Assembly (NCBI GenBank): GCA_009780825.1
Contig: WQZH01000005.1
Location: 62,001-126,000 of the forward strand
Direction of reading: 5' to 3'
DNA: 64,000 nt
Origin: Desulfobulbus sp.
Lineage (GTDB): Bacteria; Desulfobacterota; Desulfobulbia; Desulfobulbales; Desulfobulbaceae
The position numbers and the translations under genes are program-made. Of the stretch, positions 1 through 9,166 are shown one piece after another (position 1 is the first letter of the stretch; each line of letters opens with the position of its first letter). The notes below the pieces were generated by a model. That model was not told where the DNA came from. It searched no databases and saw nothing but the letters and a program-made list of their open reading frames with translations.

Positions 1-1
1 T

Positions 2-145
2 GCGGCCTCTGCGTCGAAGGCAGACCAGCAGCAGCGCAATGTCCTCTCTCAGGCCCGCTTGCAGAATGTGCCGCTTACGCCAGGGTATAAGCTGCGAAGC
101 GGGTTGTGTCTTTTAGCGCCTTTTCAGGACGAAGCTCCGCAGTGA
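2..145 (+). CDS. C-terminal tail of an unidentified protein, cut by the window edge
   Basis: An open frame enters from the left edge and stops at TGA 143-145. It gives about 47 residues with an ordinary coding look (for example QNVPLTPGYKLRSG). The other two + frames are shorter or less protein-like. I do not recognise the family. It ends about 70 bases before tolQ, so it could be the preceding gene of the same transcription unit. The call rests only on reading-frame openness and codon appearance, so it is tentative. Confidence 0.35.
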   Translation, partial: AASASKADQQQRNVLSQARLQNVPLTPGYKLRSGLCLLAPFQDEAPQ

Positions 146-215
146 ACTGGCGGTCTGAGCTGGCCCGGCTTGAGCCAGACCCAGAACAAGATAAACATCA
201 ACAACAAGGAACGTC

Positions 216-908
216 GTGGATTTATCTATTTTTGAAATTATGAAGCACGCCGGGATGATGGGCAAGTTGATCATGCTCATTTTGCTCGTTTTTTCGGTGC
301 TTTCATGGTCTATCGTCATCATGAAATTCATCGTTTTCAGAAAAATCCGGATTACTTCCCTGGATTTTCTCGATGCATTCTGGGAAAGCAAAACACTCAA
401 TGAAGCGTACGAGGCGGCACGCGAGTACCCGATGAGCCCTGAGGCCACAGTCTTTGTCGCCGGGTATAATGAGCTGAGAAAGATCAGCGCCTCACGCAGC
501 AGTGGACAGGCGCCAACCACACTGGAGACGCAGCTGGCCACCATGGATAATCTCAAGCGGGCGGTTCGCAAGGCACAGTTTTTGGAATCCGACCGTCTGG
601 CCCGCTCGATTTCGGTCCTCGCCACCACCGGTAGCACCACCCCGTTTATCGGTTTGTTCGGCACGGTATGGGGGATCATGGCTTCCTTCCAGAGCATCGG
701 CGAGAGGGGGTCGGCCTCGTTGGCCGTCGTCGCTCCTGGTATATCGGAAGCGCTCATCGCCACTGCCGCCGGTCTTGCCGTGGCCATCCCCGCCGTTATC
801 TTCTTTAACTATTTTTCCGACAAGGTCGCCGTGTTTGAATCCAATGTCGAGAGTTTCAGCACCGATTTCATCAATCTGATCGAGCGGGATATCCTCACCA
901 GGACGTGA
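216..908 (+). CDS. tolQ: TolQ/ExbB-family proton-channel protein
   Basis: Inner-membrane protein of the Tol complex. With TolR it uses the proton motive force to energise TolA during outer-membrane constriction and lipid homeostasis. The 230-residue product has one membrane segment near residues 15-37, a cytoplasmic loop, and two more segments near 130-160 and 170-195, which is the TolQ/ExbB/MotA topology. The second segment contains the family-typical GLFGTVWGIM stretch. The start is GTG at 216, preceded by AAGGA at 206-210. tolR follows after 4 bases. The tolR-tolA-tolB context favours TolQ over ExbB. Confidence 0.93.
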   Translation: MDLSIFEIMKHAGMMGKLIMLILLVFSVLSWSIVIMKFIVFRKIRITSLDFLDAFWESKTLNEAYEAAREYPMSPEATVFVAGYNELRKISASRSSGQAPTTLETQLATMDNLKRAVRKAQFLESDRLARSISVLATTGSTTPFIGLFGTVWGIMASFQSIGERGSASLAVVAPGISEALIATAAGLAVAIPAVIFFNYFSDKVAVFESNVESFSTDFINLIERDILTRT

Positions 909-912
909 TCGT

Positions 913-1335
913 ATGGGACCGCTAGGAAACAGCAGGGGAAAACGGAGGCTGGTTGCCGATATCAACGTGACGCCATTGGTTGACGTCATGCTGGTGTTGC
1001 TTATCATTTTTATGGTCACGGCTCCCATGATGACGCAAGGGCTGGAGGTCGACCTTCCCGAGGCGACGACCAAGGCATTGCCCCAGCAGGAAGAACCCCT
1101 GGTGGTGACCATCAAGAAGGAAGGGGATGTCTATCTCAGAAAGGAAAAGATGACCTCGGTCACCCTGCAGGCGCAGTTGCGGGCCATGTCCCCTGAAGTG
1201 AAAAAAGAGGGTATTTATCTCCGTGCCGACAAGAATGTCCCCTACGGTGTGGTGACGTCGATCATGGCCGACATTCATGCCGCGGGTTTCGATAAACTGG
1301 GAATGATCACTGTCCCGGCTGAAAGAAACAAGTAA
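913..1335 (+). CDS. tolR: TolR/ExbD-family protein
   Basis: Partner of TolQ in the inner-membrane proton channel. The 140-residue product has a short cytoplasmic N-terminus, a single transmembrane helix at about residues 22-42 and a periplasmic domain. The helix carries the conserved proton-relay Asp (Asp24, in TPLVDVML), as in TolR/ExbD proteins. It lies 4 bases after tolQ and 20 bases before tolA, so it is probably cotranscribed. Length and motif are normal for the family. Confidence 0.93.
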   Translation: MGPLGNSRGKRRLVADINVTPLVDVMLVLLIIFMVTAPMMTQGLEVDLPEATTKALPQQEEPLVVTIKKEGDVYLRKEKMTSVTLQAQLRAMSPEVKKEGIYLRADKNVPYGVVTSIMADIHAAGFDKLGMITVPAERNK

Positions 1336-1355
1336 AAGAGACTGGCTGGATTTTC

Positions 1356-2423
1356 GTGCAGTATACCGAGACGGAATCGTATCTCCTCCAGCAGGAGGCT
1401 GAGCAACACTGGTGGTTGGCATTTTTGCTGGCCCTCTGTGTCCATGGCGCTGTTGCGGCGGCACTGGTGTTCATGCCCTCGCTGTTTACAAGCAGGCCGA
1501 TTGTTGAAGAAGTTGTTTCAGTCAGCCTGGTGGCCATGCCCGAGGTCGAAGGCGCTTCCACTGCGCCCCCCGCTGGCCCTGCCAAATCGGCTGTCGAAAA
1601 AGTGGAGACGCCTCCACCTCCGCCACCACCACCTACTCCGCCAAAACCTCCGGAATCGATAGCACCTCCCGAGCAGCTTGCTCCAACGCCCAAGGAGAGA
1701 GTTGCGGTTCAGCCTGAAACAGCACCGCCTGAGCCCATTGAGCTGAAAAATCCGATTTCTCTGGCGCCCGAGAAACGTAAGATCCAGAAAACCCAGGATA
1801 CCAGGCTGGAAGAAGAGAAGGCCAAAGAACGGGAGAAGGAGGAACGCGAACTCCTGAAAAAGATCGAGGAGCGCAAGCAAGAAGCCGCGCGCAAGGAAGC
1901 GCAGCAGCGCGAGGAAGAACGGAAAAAGGCCCTTGCCCAGGCACGGCTTGAGCAGATCAAGGCGGAAAACGAGGCGCGTGCCGCCGCTGATGAGGCCCGC
2001 AAACTGGCAGCCCAGGCGAATGCCGCCAAGGCGGCCGCCGATGCGGTGCGCGCCGATGCGAGCCGCAGGACGCAGGCCATGCAAGGTGCCGTGGCCGGCG
2101 GCACCTCCGGGCGGCAGCAGGCCCAGTCGATTGTCGAGCAGACCTATTGGGGAACGGTGGCGCAACGGGTTAGAAGTTTTTGGACGCTGCCGGAAAGCAA
2201 ATGGGAACCGAACCTGCTGGCCATGGTGGTGATCACTATCAAAAAGAACGGCGAGGTCACCAGTATCCGGTTCGACCAGCGTTCAACGGATCCGCTCTTT
2301 GATCAACTGGTGGAGAAAACGATCAAAAAAGCTTCGCCGATGCCGTCTTTCCCGGCGCTGATGCAGCAAGAAACAACGGAAGTCGGGTTCAAATTCAGAC
2401 CCGGTGAACTTGGCAACATGTGA
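1356..2423 (+). CDS. tolA: TolA, energy-transducing periplasm-spanning protein
   Basis: TolA links the TolQR motor to TolB and Pal at the outer membrane. The 355-residue product has an N-terminal membrane anchor (about residues 20-45) and a Pro-rich stretch near 85-110 (runs of PPPPPP and PTPPKPP). A long Lys/Glu/Ala-rich helix covers about 140-235, and a TonB/TolA-like C-terminal domain covers about 260-355. The start is GTG at 1356. The ribosome-binding site is weak, but no better in-frame start lies before the membrane anchor. The gene sits between tolR and tolB. Confidence 0.88.
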   Translation: MQYTETESYLLQQEAEQHWWLAFLLALCVHGAVAAALVFMPSLFTSRPIVEEVVSVSLVAMPEVEGASTAPPAGPAKSAVEKVETPPPPPPPPTPPKPPESIAPPEQLAPTPKERVAVQPETAPPEPIELKNPISLAPEKRKIQKTQDTRLEEEKAKEREKEERELLKKIEERKQEAARKEAQQREEERKKALAQARLEQIKAENEARAAADEARKLAAQANAAKAAADAVRADASRRTQAMQGAVAGGTSGRQQAQSIVEQTYWGTVAQRVRSFWTLPESKWEPNLLAMVVITIKKNGEVTSIRFDQRSTDPLFDQLVEKTIKKASPMPSFPALMQQETTEVGFKFRPGELGNM

Positions 2424-2498
2424 GAGATCGTGTATATCTGGAAAACCTTGAAAGCCTTGCCCGCTCTTTTTCCCCCTTTTTTTGTACGGTGAACGGTT

Positions 2499-3776
2499 AT
2501 GGTGTATAAACGACATAGTGCGATGGCCCTGACGCTGGTCGCTTGTTTTTTTCTTTGTGCGCTGAGCAGGGAAAGCAAAGCTGAACCCGCCTACTTTGAC
2601 ATTACCGCCTCCGAGATGCGGAAAATCATGGTGGCGGTTCCCGGCTTTTCCGGTGACGGGCAGACAGCGGCGGTGACGCAGCTTTTGAGCAAGGGATTGG
2701 CCTTGCACACTTTTATTAGCGTCATTGATCCGAGTCGTTACGGCGGCGGGAAGGATGCGGACTGGAAAAGCCTGGGAGCCGACTTTGTGGTCATGGGCAA
2801 GATGGGAGCCGATCCGGCCGGTATGGTCATCGAGGGGCAAATTCTCGATGTGGTCAGCAACAAACTGCTGGTCAGCCGCCGATATAAAGGAAGTGCCGAT
2901 CAGCTTGACGACATGACTCTGCGGCTGTGCGACTCCTTGATCGAGGATTTCACGGGTGAAAAGGGGGTCGCGCGTACCCGCATGGCCTATATATCCGATG
3001 CCACCGGCCGGAAAGAGGTCTATGTCAGCGATATTCTGGGACGTCATCCCCGGCAGGTGACCAACCACCGTGCCCTGTGCGTGTCCCCCCGCTTTACCCC
3101 GGACGGTAATTTCCTCGCCTATTCGACCTATCATCACAGCAATCAGGATCTCTACATTACCGATCTGCGGCAGAGCAGCAGCACCACCTCGCTTTCCCGG
3201 CGCAAGGGATTGAACCTGGCCCCGGCCTTCACCCCCGATGGCCAGCGTATGGTGATCACCCTGAGCCAGGGAGGCAATCCCGATTTGTACCTCATGAGCC
3301 GTCAAGGGGACATTCTCAAACAATTGACTTCCGGGGCCGGCATCAATGTTTCGGCCTCGTTTTCGCCCGATGGGCAAAGCATGGCCTTTGTTTCCGACCG
3401 GAGCGGCAAACCCAATGTGTACGTCATGGACGTGAATGGCGGCCAGGGCAAACGATTGACCTTCAAGTTTACCGAGAACAGCGAGCCGGCATGGTCGCCC
3501 AAAGGGGATGAGATCGCCTTTACCGGCCTGCAGGGGGGCGTGTATCAACTGTTTGTGATGGACCGCAACGGCGGCAATGTCCGGCAGCTGAGCAGCGGCG
3601 GCGGGAGTTATGAATCGCCGACCTGGGCGCCAGACGGCCGGATGATCGCTGTTACCCGCAAGAGCGGCAGTCGATCGGAGATCTGCGTGGTGAGCAAGAA
3701 CGGCAAAGATATCCGGGTGCTTTTCACGATGAAAGGCAACCAAACCTATCCACAATGGTCCGGCCGGCAGCCCTGA
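2499..3776 (+). CDS. tolB: TolB periplasmic beta-propeller protein
   Basis: Periplasmic component of the Tol system that interacts with Pal and TolA in known bacteria. The 425-residue product has a signal peptide (about 1-28) and the TolB N-terminal domain. A six-bladed propeller of PD40/WD40-like repeats follows, visible as recurring FTPDG/FSPDG and DLY(I/L) motifs from about residue 180 to 420. The length matches the family. The gene is 75 bases after tolA. Its usual partner pal does not follow; the next gene is a ybgF/cpoB-type lipoprotein. Confidence 0.93.
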   Translation: MVYKRHSAMALTLVACFFLCALSRESKAEPAYFDITASEMRKIMVAVPGFSGDGQTAAVTQLLSKGLALHTFISVIDPSRYGGGKDADWKSLGADFVVMGKMGADPAGMVIEGQILDVVSNKLLVSRRYKGSADQLDDMTLRLCDSLIEDFTGEKGVARTRMAYISDATGRKEVYVSDILGRHPRQVTNHRALCVSPRFTPDGNFLAYSTYHHSNQDLYITDLRQSSSTTSLSRRKGLNLAPAFTPDGQRMVITLSQGGNPDLYLMSRQGDILKQLTSGAGINVSASFSPDGQSMAFVSDRSGKPNVYVMDVNGGQGKRLTFKFTENSEPAWSPKGDEIAFTGLQGGVYQLFVMDRNGGNVRQLSSGGGSYESPTWAPDGRMIAVTRKSGSRSEICVVSKNGKDIRVLFTMKGNQTYPQWSGRQP

Positions 3777-3868
3777 CCGGATGATTGAGCCGCGCGGGAT
3801 TATTCGGTGGTCTCGTTTAACTGATCAGAACAGCAGTCATCTTTGGCAACAAAGGGAGCGTGAGTGTA

Positions 3869-4948
3869 ATGAAAACCCTGAAACATATCGCTGCGGCCGG
3901 TTGTTCGCTGCTCCTGTTGACCCAGTGCGCAACCCAAGACGATGTTCAAAGTCTGCAACGTCAACTTCGTGCGGTCAATCAAAAGGTTGAGGATGTACGA
4001 AGCAACGCGGTCGGTCAGATGCAGAAACGACAGGCCAGTTCGGTGAGCAAACTCGATCAGGTCGAAGACGAAACCCAGCGCATCAAATCGAGCATCGAAG
4101 AAAATACAAGCCAGAACACGCAGTTCCGCGATCAAGTCAACCAGAATTTCGCCAAGTTGCAAGGTTCAGTGGACAACACCAAATCCAGCCAGGATGCCAA
4201 AATCGTCGAGTTGAACCAGAAGATAGCGGTGCTTGAAGAAAAGCTGGCCATGGTGAGCGAGAATTTCAGCAAAGCCCAGCAGGATCGGGTCGCAGAGGCC
4301 GAGAAAAGGGCGCAGGCCGCCGCGCAGAAGGCCGAAGCCGCCAAGCAGAAGGCCACACAGGCAAATGCTGCCGCTTCCCCTCCTCCTCCTCCTCCCGCTT
4401 CTCAGAGCACCGGGGTGATCCAGGTGAGTCCGAGCGGCAAGAAGACCAAGGTCGCCGCTGCGGCTCCTGCCCCTGCCGCACCAAAACCGTCAGGAAAGAC
4501 ATCGGAAGCAGCTCCCAAGGAGCAGCCTGCCGCTCCTCCCCCTCCCGCAGCGGAGAAAGCCCCGGCCGAGAAAGCCGCGTCGTCGACCGATCCGTTTGCA
4601 AGCGGCATGAATCAATTCAAGGACAAGAAATACAAAGACGCCTACAAGTCGTTTGAACAATCGCTCACCGCCAACCCCAATGGCAGCCAGGCTGCCAAGT
4701 CACTCTATTATATGGGGGAAAGTCTGTATAATCAGGGTGAATACGATCTGGCCATCCTCGACTACCAGAAAGTGATTTCCAACCACGGGAAAGACGCTCT
4801 GGCTCCGGGCGCCTTGCTGAAACAGGGCATGTCCTTCGAAAAATTGACCGATCACGAGACAGCCAAGATCATCTACAAAAAACTGATCAACGACTACGGC
4901 GGCAGCTCCGAAGCCGCCCAGGCCAAGGAGCGGCTCGGCAAGCTGTAA
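3869..4948 (+). CDS. cpoB: YbgF/CpoB-like Tol-associated lipoprotein (coiled coil plus TPR)
   Basis: Tol-system accessory protein. CpoB/YbgF coordinates outer-membrane constriction with peptidoglycan synthesis in E. coli. ATG 3869 is preferred because AGGGAG (3853-3858) sits 10 bases upstream; the in-frame GTG at 3860 is too close. The 359-residue product has a signal peptide ending in a lipobox (LLLLTQC). A coiled coil covers about 25-140, an Ala/Pro/Lys-rich linker about 145-235, and a C-terminal TPR region runs from DPFASGMNQFKDKKYKDAY onward. The long linker and the lipobox make it larger than the E. coli protein. It occupies the place where pal normally sits, but it has no OmpA-like domain and is not Pal. 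Confidence 0.82.
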   Translation: MKTLKHIAAAGCSLLLLTQCATQDDVQSLQRQLRAVNQKVEDVRSNAVGQMQKRQASSVSKLDQVEDETQRIKSSIEENTSQNTQFRDQVNQNFAKLQGSVDNTKSSQDAKIVELNQKIAVLEEKLAMVSENFSKAQQDRVAEAEKRAQAAAQKAEAAKQKATQANAAASPPPPPPASQSTGVIQVSPSGKKTKVAAAAPAPAAPKPSGKTSEAAPKEQPAAPPPPAAEKAPAEKAASSTDPFASGMNQFKDKKYKDAYKSFEQSLTANPNGSQAAKSLYYMGESLYNQGEYDLAILDYQKVISNHGKDALAPGALLKQGMSFEKLTDHETAKIIYKKLINDYGGSSEAAQAKERLGKL

Positions 4949-4957
4949 GAGAGGCCC

Positions 4958-5752
4958 TTGTCGTTGGGGAAGCGGAAACAGCGGCTCGATTCCCTGCTGG
5001 TCGAGCAGGGACTGGTGGCTGATCTGGATGCGGCACGGCGGTTGGTTGGCGCAGGCAGTGTGCTGGTCGGTACTCAGGTCTGCGACAAGATTGGTCAGCT
5101 TGTTGCGGCAGACAGCGGGCTCACGGTCAAGGCAGTCCGGGGAAGATTTGCCAGCAGGGGAGGGGAAAAACTTGATGGCGGCCTGCGTGCCGTCGGTATC
5201 GATCCCGATGGCTGGGTATGCGGCGATATCGGCTGTTCGACGGGCGGCTTCACCGACTGCCTGCTGCAGCACGGGGCGCGCAAGGTATACAGTGTGGACG
5301 TCGGCTACGGCCTGCTCGACTGGAAGCTGCGGCAAGACGAACGGGTGGTTGTGCTTGAGCGAACCAATGCCCGCCATTTGACGAGAGAGCAGATTGCCGA
5401 TCCCCTCGATTTGGCCGTGATTGATGCCTCGTTTATTTCCCTTGAGCCGCTTCTTGCCCCCTTATTGCCGCTCTTCCGCGATGTTATCCGTATTTTTGCC
5501 CTGGTCAAACCGCAATTTCAACTGCCGCGCGAGGCAATAGGGGCAGGGGGTATCGTCAGCGACCCTGAGCAGCACCGGCAGGCGCTTGCCATGGTGCAAC
5601 GATTCGGAGAAGCGCTCGGCCTGCGCTGTGCGGCCATGGTTGCTGCCCCTGTCCGGGGAGCAAAGGGCAATCAGGAATTTTTCATGCTGTTGACCGGTCC
5701 ATCCGGCCTTGTACAAAAAGAAAGGAAAACCGAGGAAGAAGGAGAAAGATGA
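4958..5752 (+). CDS. tlyA: TlyA-family RNA methyltransferase (FtsJ/RrmJ fold)
   Basis: Predicted 2'-O-methyltransferase. Characterised TlyA proteins methylate cytidines in 16S and/or 23S rRNA. The 264-residue product has an N-terminal S4 RNA-binding domain (about 8-65, RLDSLLVEQGL) and an FtsJ-type methyltransferase domain. The SAM-binding motif is CGDIGCSTGGFTDCLLQ near residue 90. The start is probably TTG, at 4958 or 4964, just after an AGAGAGG box at 4948-4954. Its last bases overlap the start of the SH3 gene (ATGATG at 5749), implying translational coupling. The hemolysin label sometimes used for this family is not supported here. Confidence 0.9.
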   Translation: MSLGKRKQRLDSLLVEQGLVADLDAARRLVGAGSVLVGTQVCDKIGQLVAADSGLTVKAVRGRFASRGGEKLDGGLRAVGIDPDGWVCGDIGCSTGGFTDCLLQHGARKVYSVDVGYGLLDWKLRQDERVVVLERTNARHLTREQIADPLDLAVIDASFISLEPLLAPLLPLFRDVIRIFALVKPQFQLPREAIGAGGIVSDPEQHRQALAMVQRFGEALGLRCAAMVAAPVRGAKGNQEFFMLLTGPSGLVQKERKTEEEGER

Positions 5753-6198
5753 TGGTGCGATCGTTGGGAAGAGGCGTCTTGTCGGGGATGCTGATAACGG
5801 TATTGCTGGTAACCGGCGCTGTTGCAGCCGAATATGTGAGCGTGACGAAGAACGGGGTCAATCTGCGTTCCGCCCCTGGCACCACTGCCGGGATTTTGTT
5901 CGAACTGCCGCTGGGCTATCCTCTTGAAGTTATCGGCAAGGATGGACAATGGCTCAAGGTAAGCGACTACGAAGGCGACAAAGGGTATATTCAGGAGTCA
6001 CTGGTCGGTAAAACCCCCTATGTCATTGTCAAGGCCAAAGAGTGCAAGATATTGAACGGGCCAGGGGCCAAGGAAAAAGTGATCGGTCATGGGGTCAAGG
6101 ATGTTATTTTGCAGAAAGTGGAACAAAAGGGGGATTGGATCAAGGTGACGCATCCCAGCCTGACCGGCTGGGTCCACAAAAATTCCGTCTGGCCCTGA
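5752..6198 (+). CDS. Secreted protein with two SH3b domains
   Basis: A signal peptide (about residues 1-25, cleavage near AVAAEY) is followed by two bacterial SH3 modules. The first, about 28-80, contains VNLRSAPGT. The second, about 85-148, ends with GWVHKNSVWP. Such proteins usually bind cell-wall peptides, but the ligand here is unknown. ATG 5752 is better spaced from GGAG (5741-5744) than ATG 5749. The gene ends the Tol/tlyA unit. Its last 59 bases overlap the 3' end of the convergent helicase-nuclease gene. Confidence 0.75.
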   Translation: MVRSLGRGVLSGMLITVLLVTGAVAAEYVSVTKNGVNLRSAPGTTAGILFELPLGYPLEVIGKDGQWLKVSDYEGDKGYIQESLVGKTPYVIVKAKECKILNGPGAKEKVIGHGVKDVILQKVEQKGDWIKVTHPSLTGWVHKNSVWP

Positions 6199-9166
6199 TC
6201 GTCGCGTCTTGCCGCTGAAGAACCGTTCGGATCGACCTGGCAAAATCAACCGGCAGCCGTACCTCCTGTCCCGCCTTGTTCCGGAACAGCAGGTATTGCT
6301 GCCGGAGTCCGAACAGGAAAAGATCACGGGTTATTTCCACATCCTTCCGGCAATATGCCGCCAGCTTATCCATCTCTCCCTGTTTGAACCAGCGCAACGC
6401 CGCCAAACCGTCACCTTCTTTTCGCCTCCCCAGCGTGGTCGCCGCCACGCTGTCCAGGCTGAGGCGATAGCCCAATTGCCCGGAGATCGCTTCCAGCAGG
6501 TCAAACGACGGCAACAGACCGAGGTCGTGGTTGGTATAGGCCGACAGCACCTTGTTGTCGAAGCGCTTGTTGTTGAAGCCCACCACCAGATCGAGCCCCC
6601 GCAGCCGCTCGATCAAGGCACCGATATTGTCTTCGGCGAAGACGGTAAAACGTTGCGCGGCCCCTTCAAAGAGTACGGCCACGCTGATCCGCATCAGATC
6701 GGCCCGGTGCCAGCCACCTACTTCCTGTGCTGATTTCTGTGTTTCCACGTCAAAGACACCATAATTCTCCGGCAGGAGAAACGGGCGGTCAACCGGTTCA
6801 TCATGCGGCACAGGTATGGCGGCTGGCATGGCAGGTCGGGCGAGGGGGGACAGTTTTTCTCCTGGACGGCCCCGAGACAGCCGTTCCATGAGAAAAAGGC
6901 AGGCTTGTTTGTCAATGGGACGGTTGCCGGAACCGCACTTCGGCGAATGGACACAGGAAGGGCAGCCGAACTCGCACGGACAACCGGCGACAGCCCTGCG
7001 GGTTTGCTCCAGCAGCAACTTCATTTGGGTAAAGGCCTTGGCGGTCAACCCCATGCCGCCGGCGTATCCATCGTAGACGAAAACCGCCGGTCCTTCGACC
7101 TGATGGTGCCAGGGGTGGGAAATGCCGCCGAGGTCGTTGCGGTCGCACAGCACAAAAAGCGGCATCATCCCGATGAGGGCATGCTCCATGGCATGGATGC
7201 CGCCCATGAAATGGAGGCGCGCCGCCTCCATTTCTGCCTGGAGCCGGGCAGGAATTTCGATCCAGAACCCTTCGGTTGCAAAGCACTGTGGCGGCAGCTC
7301 CAGCGGGATGCGGGCGAGGATCTTCAGGCTGCCCTGCGCGATTCTGTGATAGCCGGTGATCCGCTCGGTCACCCGCAGCGTCCCGAAGCGAATACGGGCC
7401 TCTCCCAGGAGAAGGCTCTCGCGTACCGCCACAATTTCGGTGGTTTTCTCGGTGAGCGGGCGGGTGAAATAGGGGGGAGTGACCGGTGTGGCCAGGATTT
7501 CCCGGCCTTCCATATCCAGACTGTCGATGTGGTAGGTCCGGGCCATGTGCAGATAGATGGCGCCGGGATGGCATTCCCGCAAGGCTCGGTGGCCGTCGAT
7601 CTCGCCTAATGGCTGGCGTTGGGGCTGTTCCCTGATGATCAGGGTGGAACCGCCGCCGCGCAGATTGACCTGACGTTGGGGATAGGTTTGCGGTGAAAAC
7701 CAGGTGAGTCTGTCCGCCGATTGGAGGAGGCGAGCAGAACTGGTCAGTTGGGCGATCAAGGTGCTGGTCTGTGCGGATTGCAGCAGGGGTTCGGTCGCGG
7801 TAAGCGGTAGTTCGGCTGCGGCACAGATCACCTGCTGGCCGGCGATATGGGGATTGTCGGGGTTCATAGTCACGGGCTCTATCGACCGGGAGAAGAAATC
7901 ATCGGGGCAGCGCATAAAATGCTGGTCCAAGGCATCCTCGTGACCGATGAACACCACCAATGATTCCCGGCCGCCTCGGCCAACCCGGCCCGCCCGCTGC
8001 CAGGTGGCCATCATCGAACCAGGATAGCCGACCAGAATACAGATATCGAGGTTGCCAATGTCGATCCCCAATTCCAGGGCTGAAGTGGAAATGACCCCCA
8101 ACAGGCTGCCGTCAGCCAGTTTTCCCTCGATAATCCGGCGTTCTTCCGGCAGAAATCCAGAGCGATACGAGGCGATCAACTCTTTGCGTTCTTTGAGCCG
8201 GTGTCCGGTCCACATGGTGATCAGCTCGGTCATCTTGCGCGACTGGCAATAGACGATGGTGCGCAGTCCCCGACTGGTCGCCGCTTCCAGCATCTGCGTG
8301 GCACTGGTGGCTGCCGAACCGAGCGGATTGAGCAGCAGGATATGGCGGGCGGCGTGGCCCGCTCCGGAATGGACGACTTCGGCGACCGGCGCGTCAAGCA
8401 GCAGTCGCGCATGTTCTCCAGGGTTGCCGATGGTGGCCGAGGCGAGGATGAACACCGGGGCGGCGCCGTACAGGCGGCAGATTCTCTGCAACCGCCGCAG
8501 CACCCAGGCCACGTGCGAGCCGAAGATGCCCCGGTAGGTGTGGACTTCGTCGATGACCACATACCTCAGATTGCGCCAGAAACTCCCCCAACGGTCATGG
8601 TAGGGGAGCATTGCCAGATGGAGCATGTCCGGGTTGGTGATCAGCACCGGAGGTGTTGCCTCCCTGATTTTTCTGCGATGATGGCTGGTGGTGTCACCGT
8701 CGTAAATCGCTGCGATGGGACGGCTGCCCCGGATGGTCTCCGGCAGGAGGTGCCAAAGTCTGTCCACGGTTTTGAGCTGGTCCTGGGCCAGGGCCTTGAG
8801 GGGAAAGAGATACAGGGACTTGGCGGCCGGATCGCTGAGCAGGGTGTGCAACACCGGCAGCGTATAGATCAGGCTCTTGCCCGAGGCGGTGGGTGTGGCC
8901 ACCACCGTGTTGCGGCCGGCCAGGATATGGGCGATGGCCTCCTGCTGATGGGTATAAAGCCCCTGTACGCCGATGTCGAACAGGAGTTGTCGAAGCGCCC
9001 CGACCAGCTGATCAGATGGCACCGTGACCGGTTCCACAGCCGCGACTGTCCGATGGGCCACGACCTGGGGACCGAATGTGCCCGATGCCTTCAGGGCGGC
9101 GACATACTCCTCCACTGTGCCGATGTTCTGGTGCAGGGTGGGATTGCTGGCTTCTGATTGCATCAT
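6140..9166 (-). CDS. DEAD/DEAH helicase fused to a DEDD exonuclease (MrfA-MrfB-like)
   Basis: The 1008-residue protein joins two activities. Residues about 50-410 are a superfamily 2 helicase: Q-motif region, Walker A TPTASGKS (91-98), DEVH (206-209), SAT (about 243-245) and QRAGRVGRGG (390-399). Residues about 640-770 are a DUF1998-type region with a cysteine cluster (C729, C731, C735, C738, C744), as in MrfA/YprA. Residues about 800-960 are an RNase H-like exonuclease with FDVETQ (D806, E808), FNNKRFD (D870) and YCRKDVEIT (Y938, D942). In Bacillus, MrfA and MrfB are separate proteins acting in mitomycin C lesion repair; here they appear fused. The start is one of two adjacent ATGs with a poor ribosome-binding site. 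Confidence 0.88.
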   Translation of the reverse strand: MMQSEASNPTLHQNIGTVEEYVAALKASGTFGPQVVAHRTVAAVEPVTVPSDQLVGALRQLLFDIGVQGLYTHQQEAIAHILAGRNTVVATPTASGKSLIYTLPVLHTLLSDPAAKSLYLFPLKALAQDQLKTVDRLWHLLPETIRGSRPIAAIYDGDTTSHHRRKIREATPPVLITNPDMLHLAMLPYHDRWGSFWRNLRYVVIDEVHTYRGIFGSHVAWVLRRLQRICRLYGAAPVFILASATIGNPGEHARLLLDAPVAEVVHSGAGHAARHILLLNPLGSAATSATQMLEAATSRGLRTIVYCQSRKMTELITMWTGHRLKERKELIASYRSGFLPEERRIIEGKLADGSLLGVISTSALELGIDIGNLDICILVGYPGSMMATWQRAGRVGRGGRESLVVFIGHEDALDQHFMRCPDDFFSRSIEPVTMNPDNPHIAGQQVICAAAELPLTATEPLLQSAQTSTLIAQLTSSARLLQSADRLTWFSPQTYPQRQVNLRGGGSTLIIREQPQRQPLGEIDGHRALRECHPGAIYLHMARTYHIDSLDMEGREILATPVTPPYFTRPLTEKTTEIVAVRESLLLGEARIRFGTLRVTERITGYHRIAQGSLKILARIPLELPPQCFATEGFWIEIPARLQAEMEAARLHFMGGIHAMEHALIGMMPLFVLCDRNDLGGISHPWHHQVEGPAVFVYDGYAGGMGLTAKAFTQMKLLLEQTRRAVAGCPCEFGCPSCVHSPKCGSGNRPIDKQACLFLMERLSRGRPGEKLSPLARPAMPAAIPVPHDEPVDRPFLLPENYGVFDVETQKSAQEVGGWHRADLMRISVAVLFEGAAQRFTVFAEDNIGALIERLRGLDLVVGFNNKRFDNKVLSAYTNHDLGLLPSFDLLEAISGQLGYRLSLDSVAATTLGRRKEGDGLAALRWFKQGEMDKLAAYCRKDVEITRDLFLFGLRQQYLLFRNKAGQEVRLPVDFARSIRTVLQRQDATIRARRNFCGPSRSGWDASP

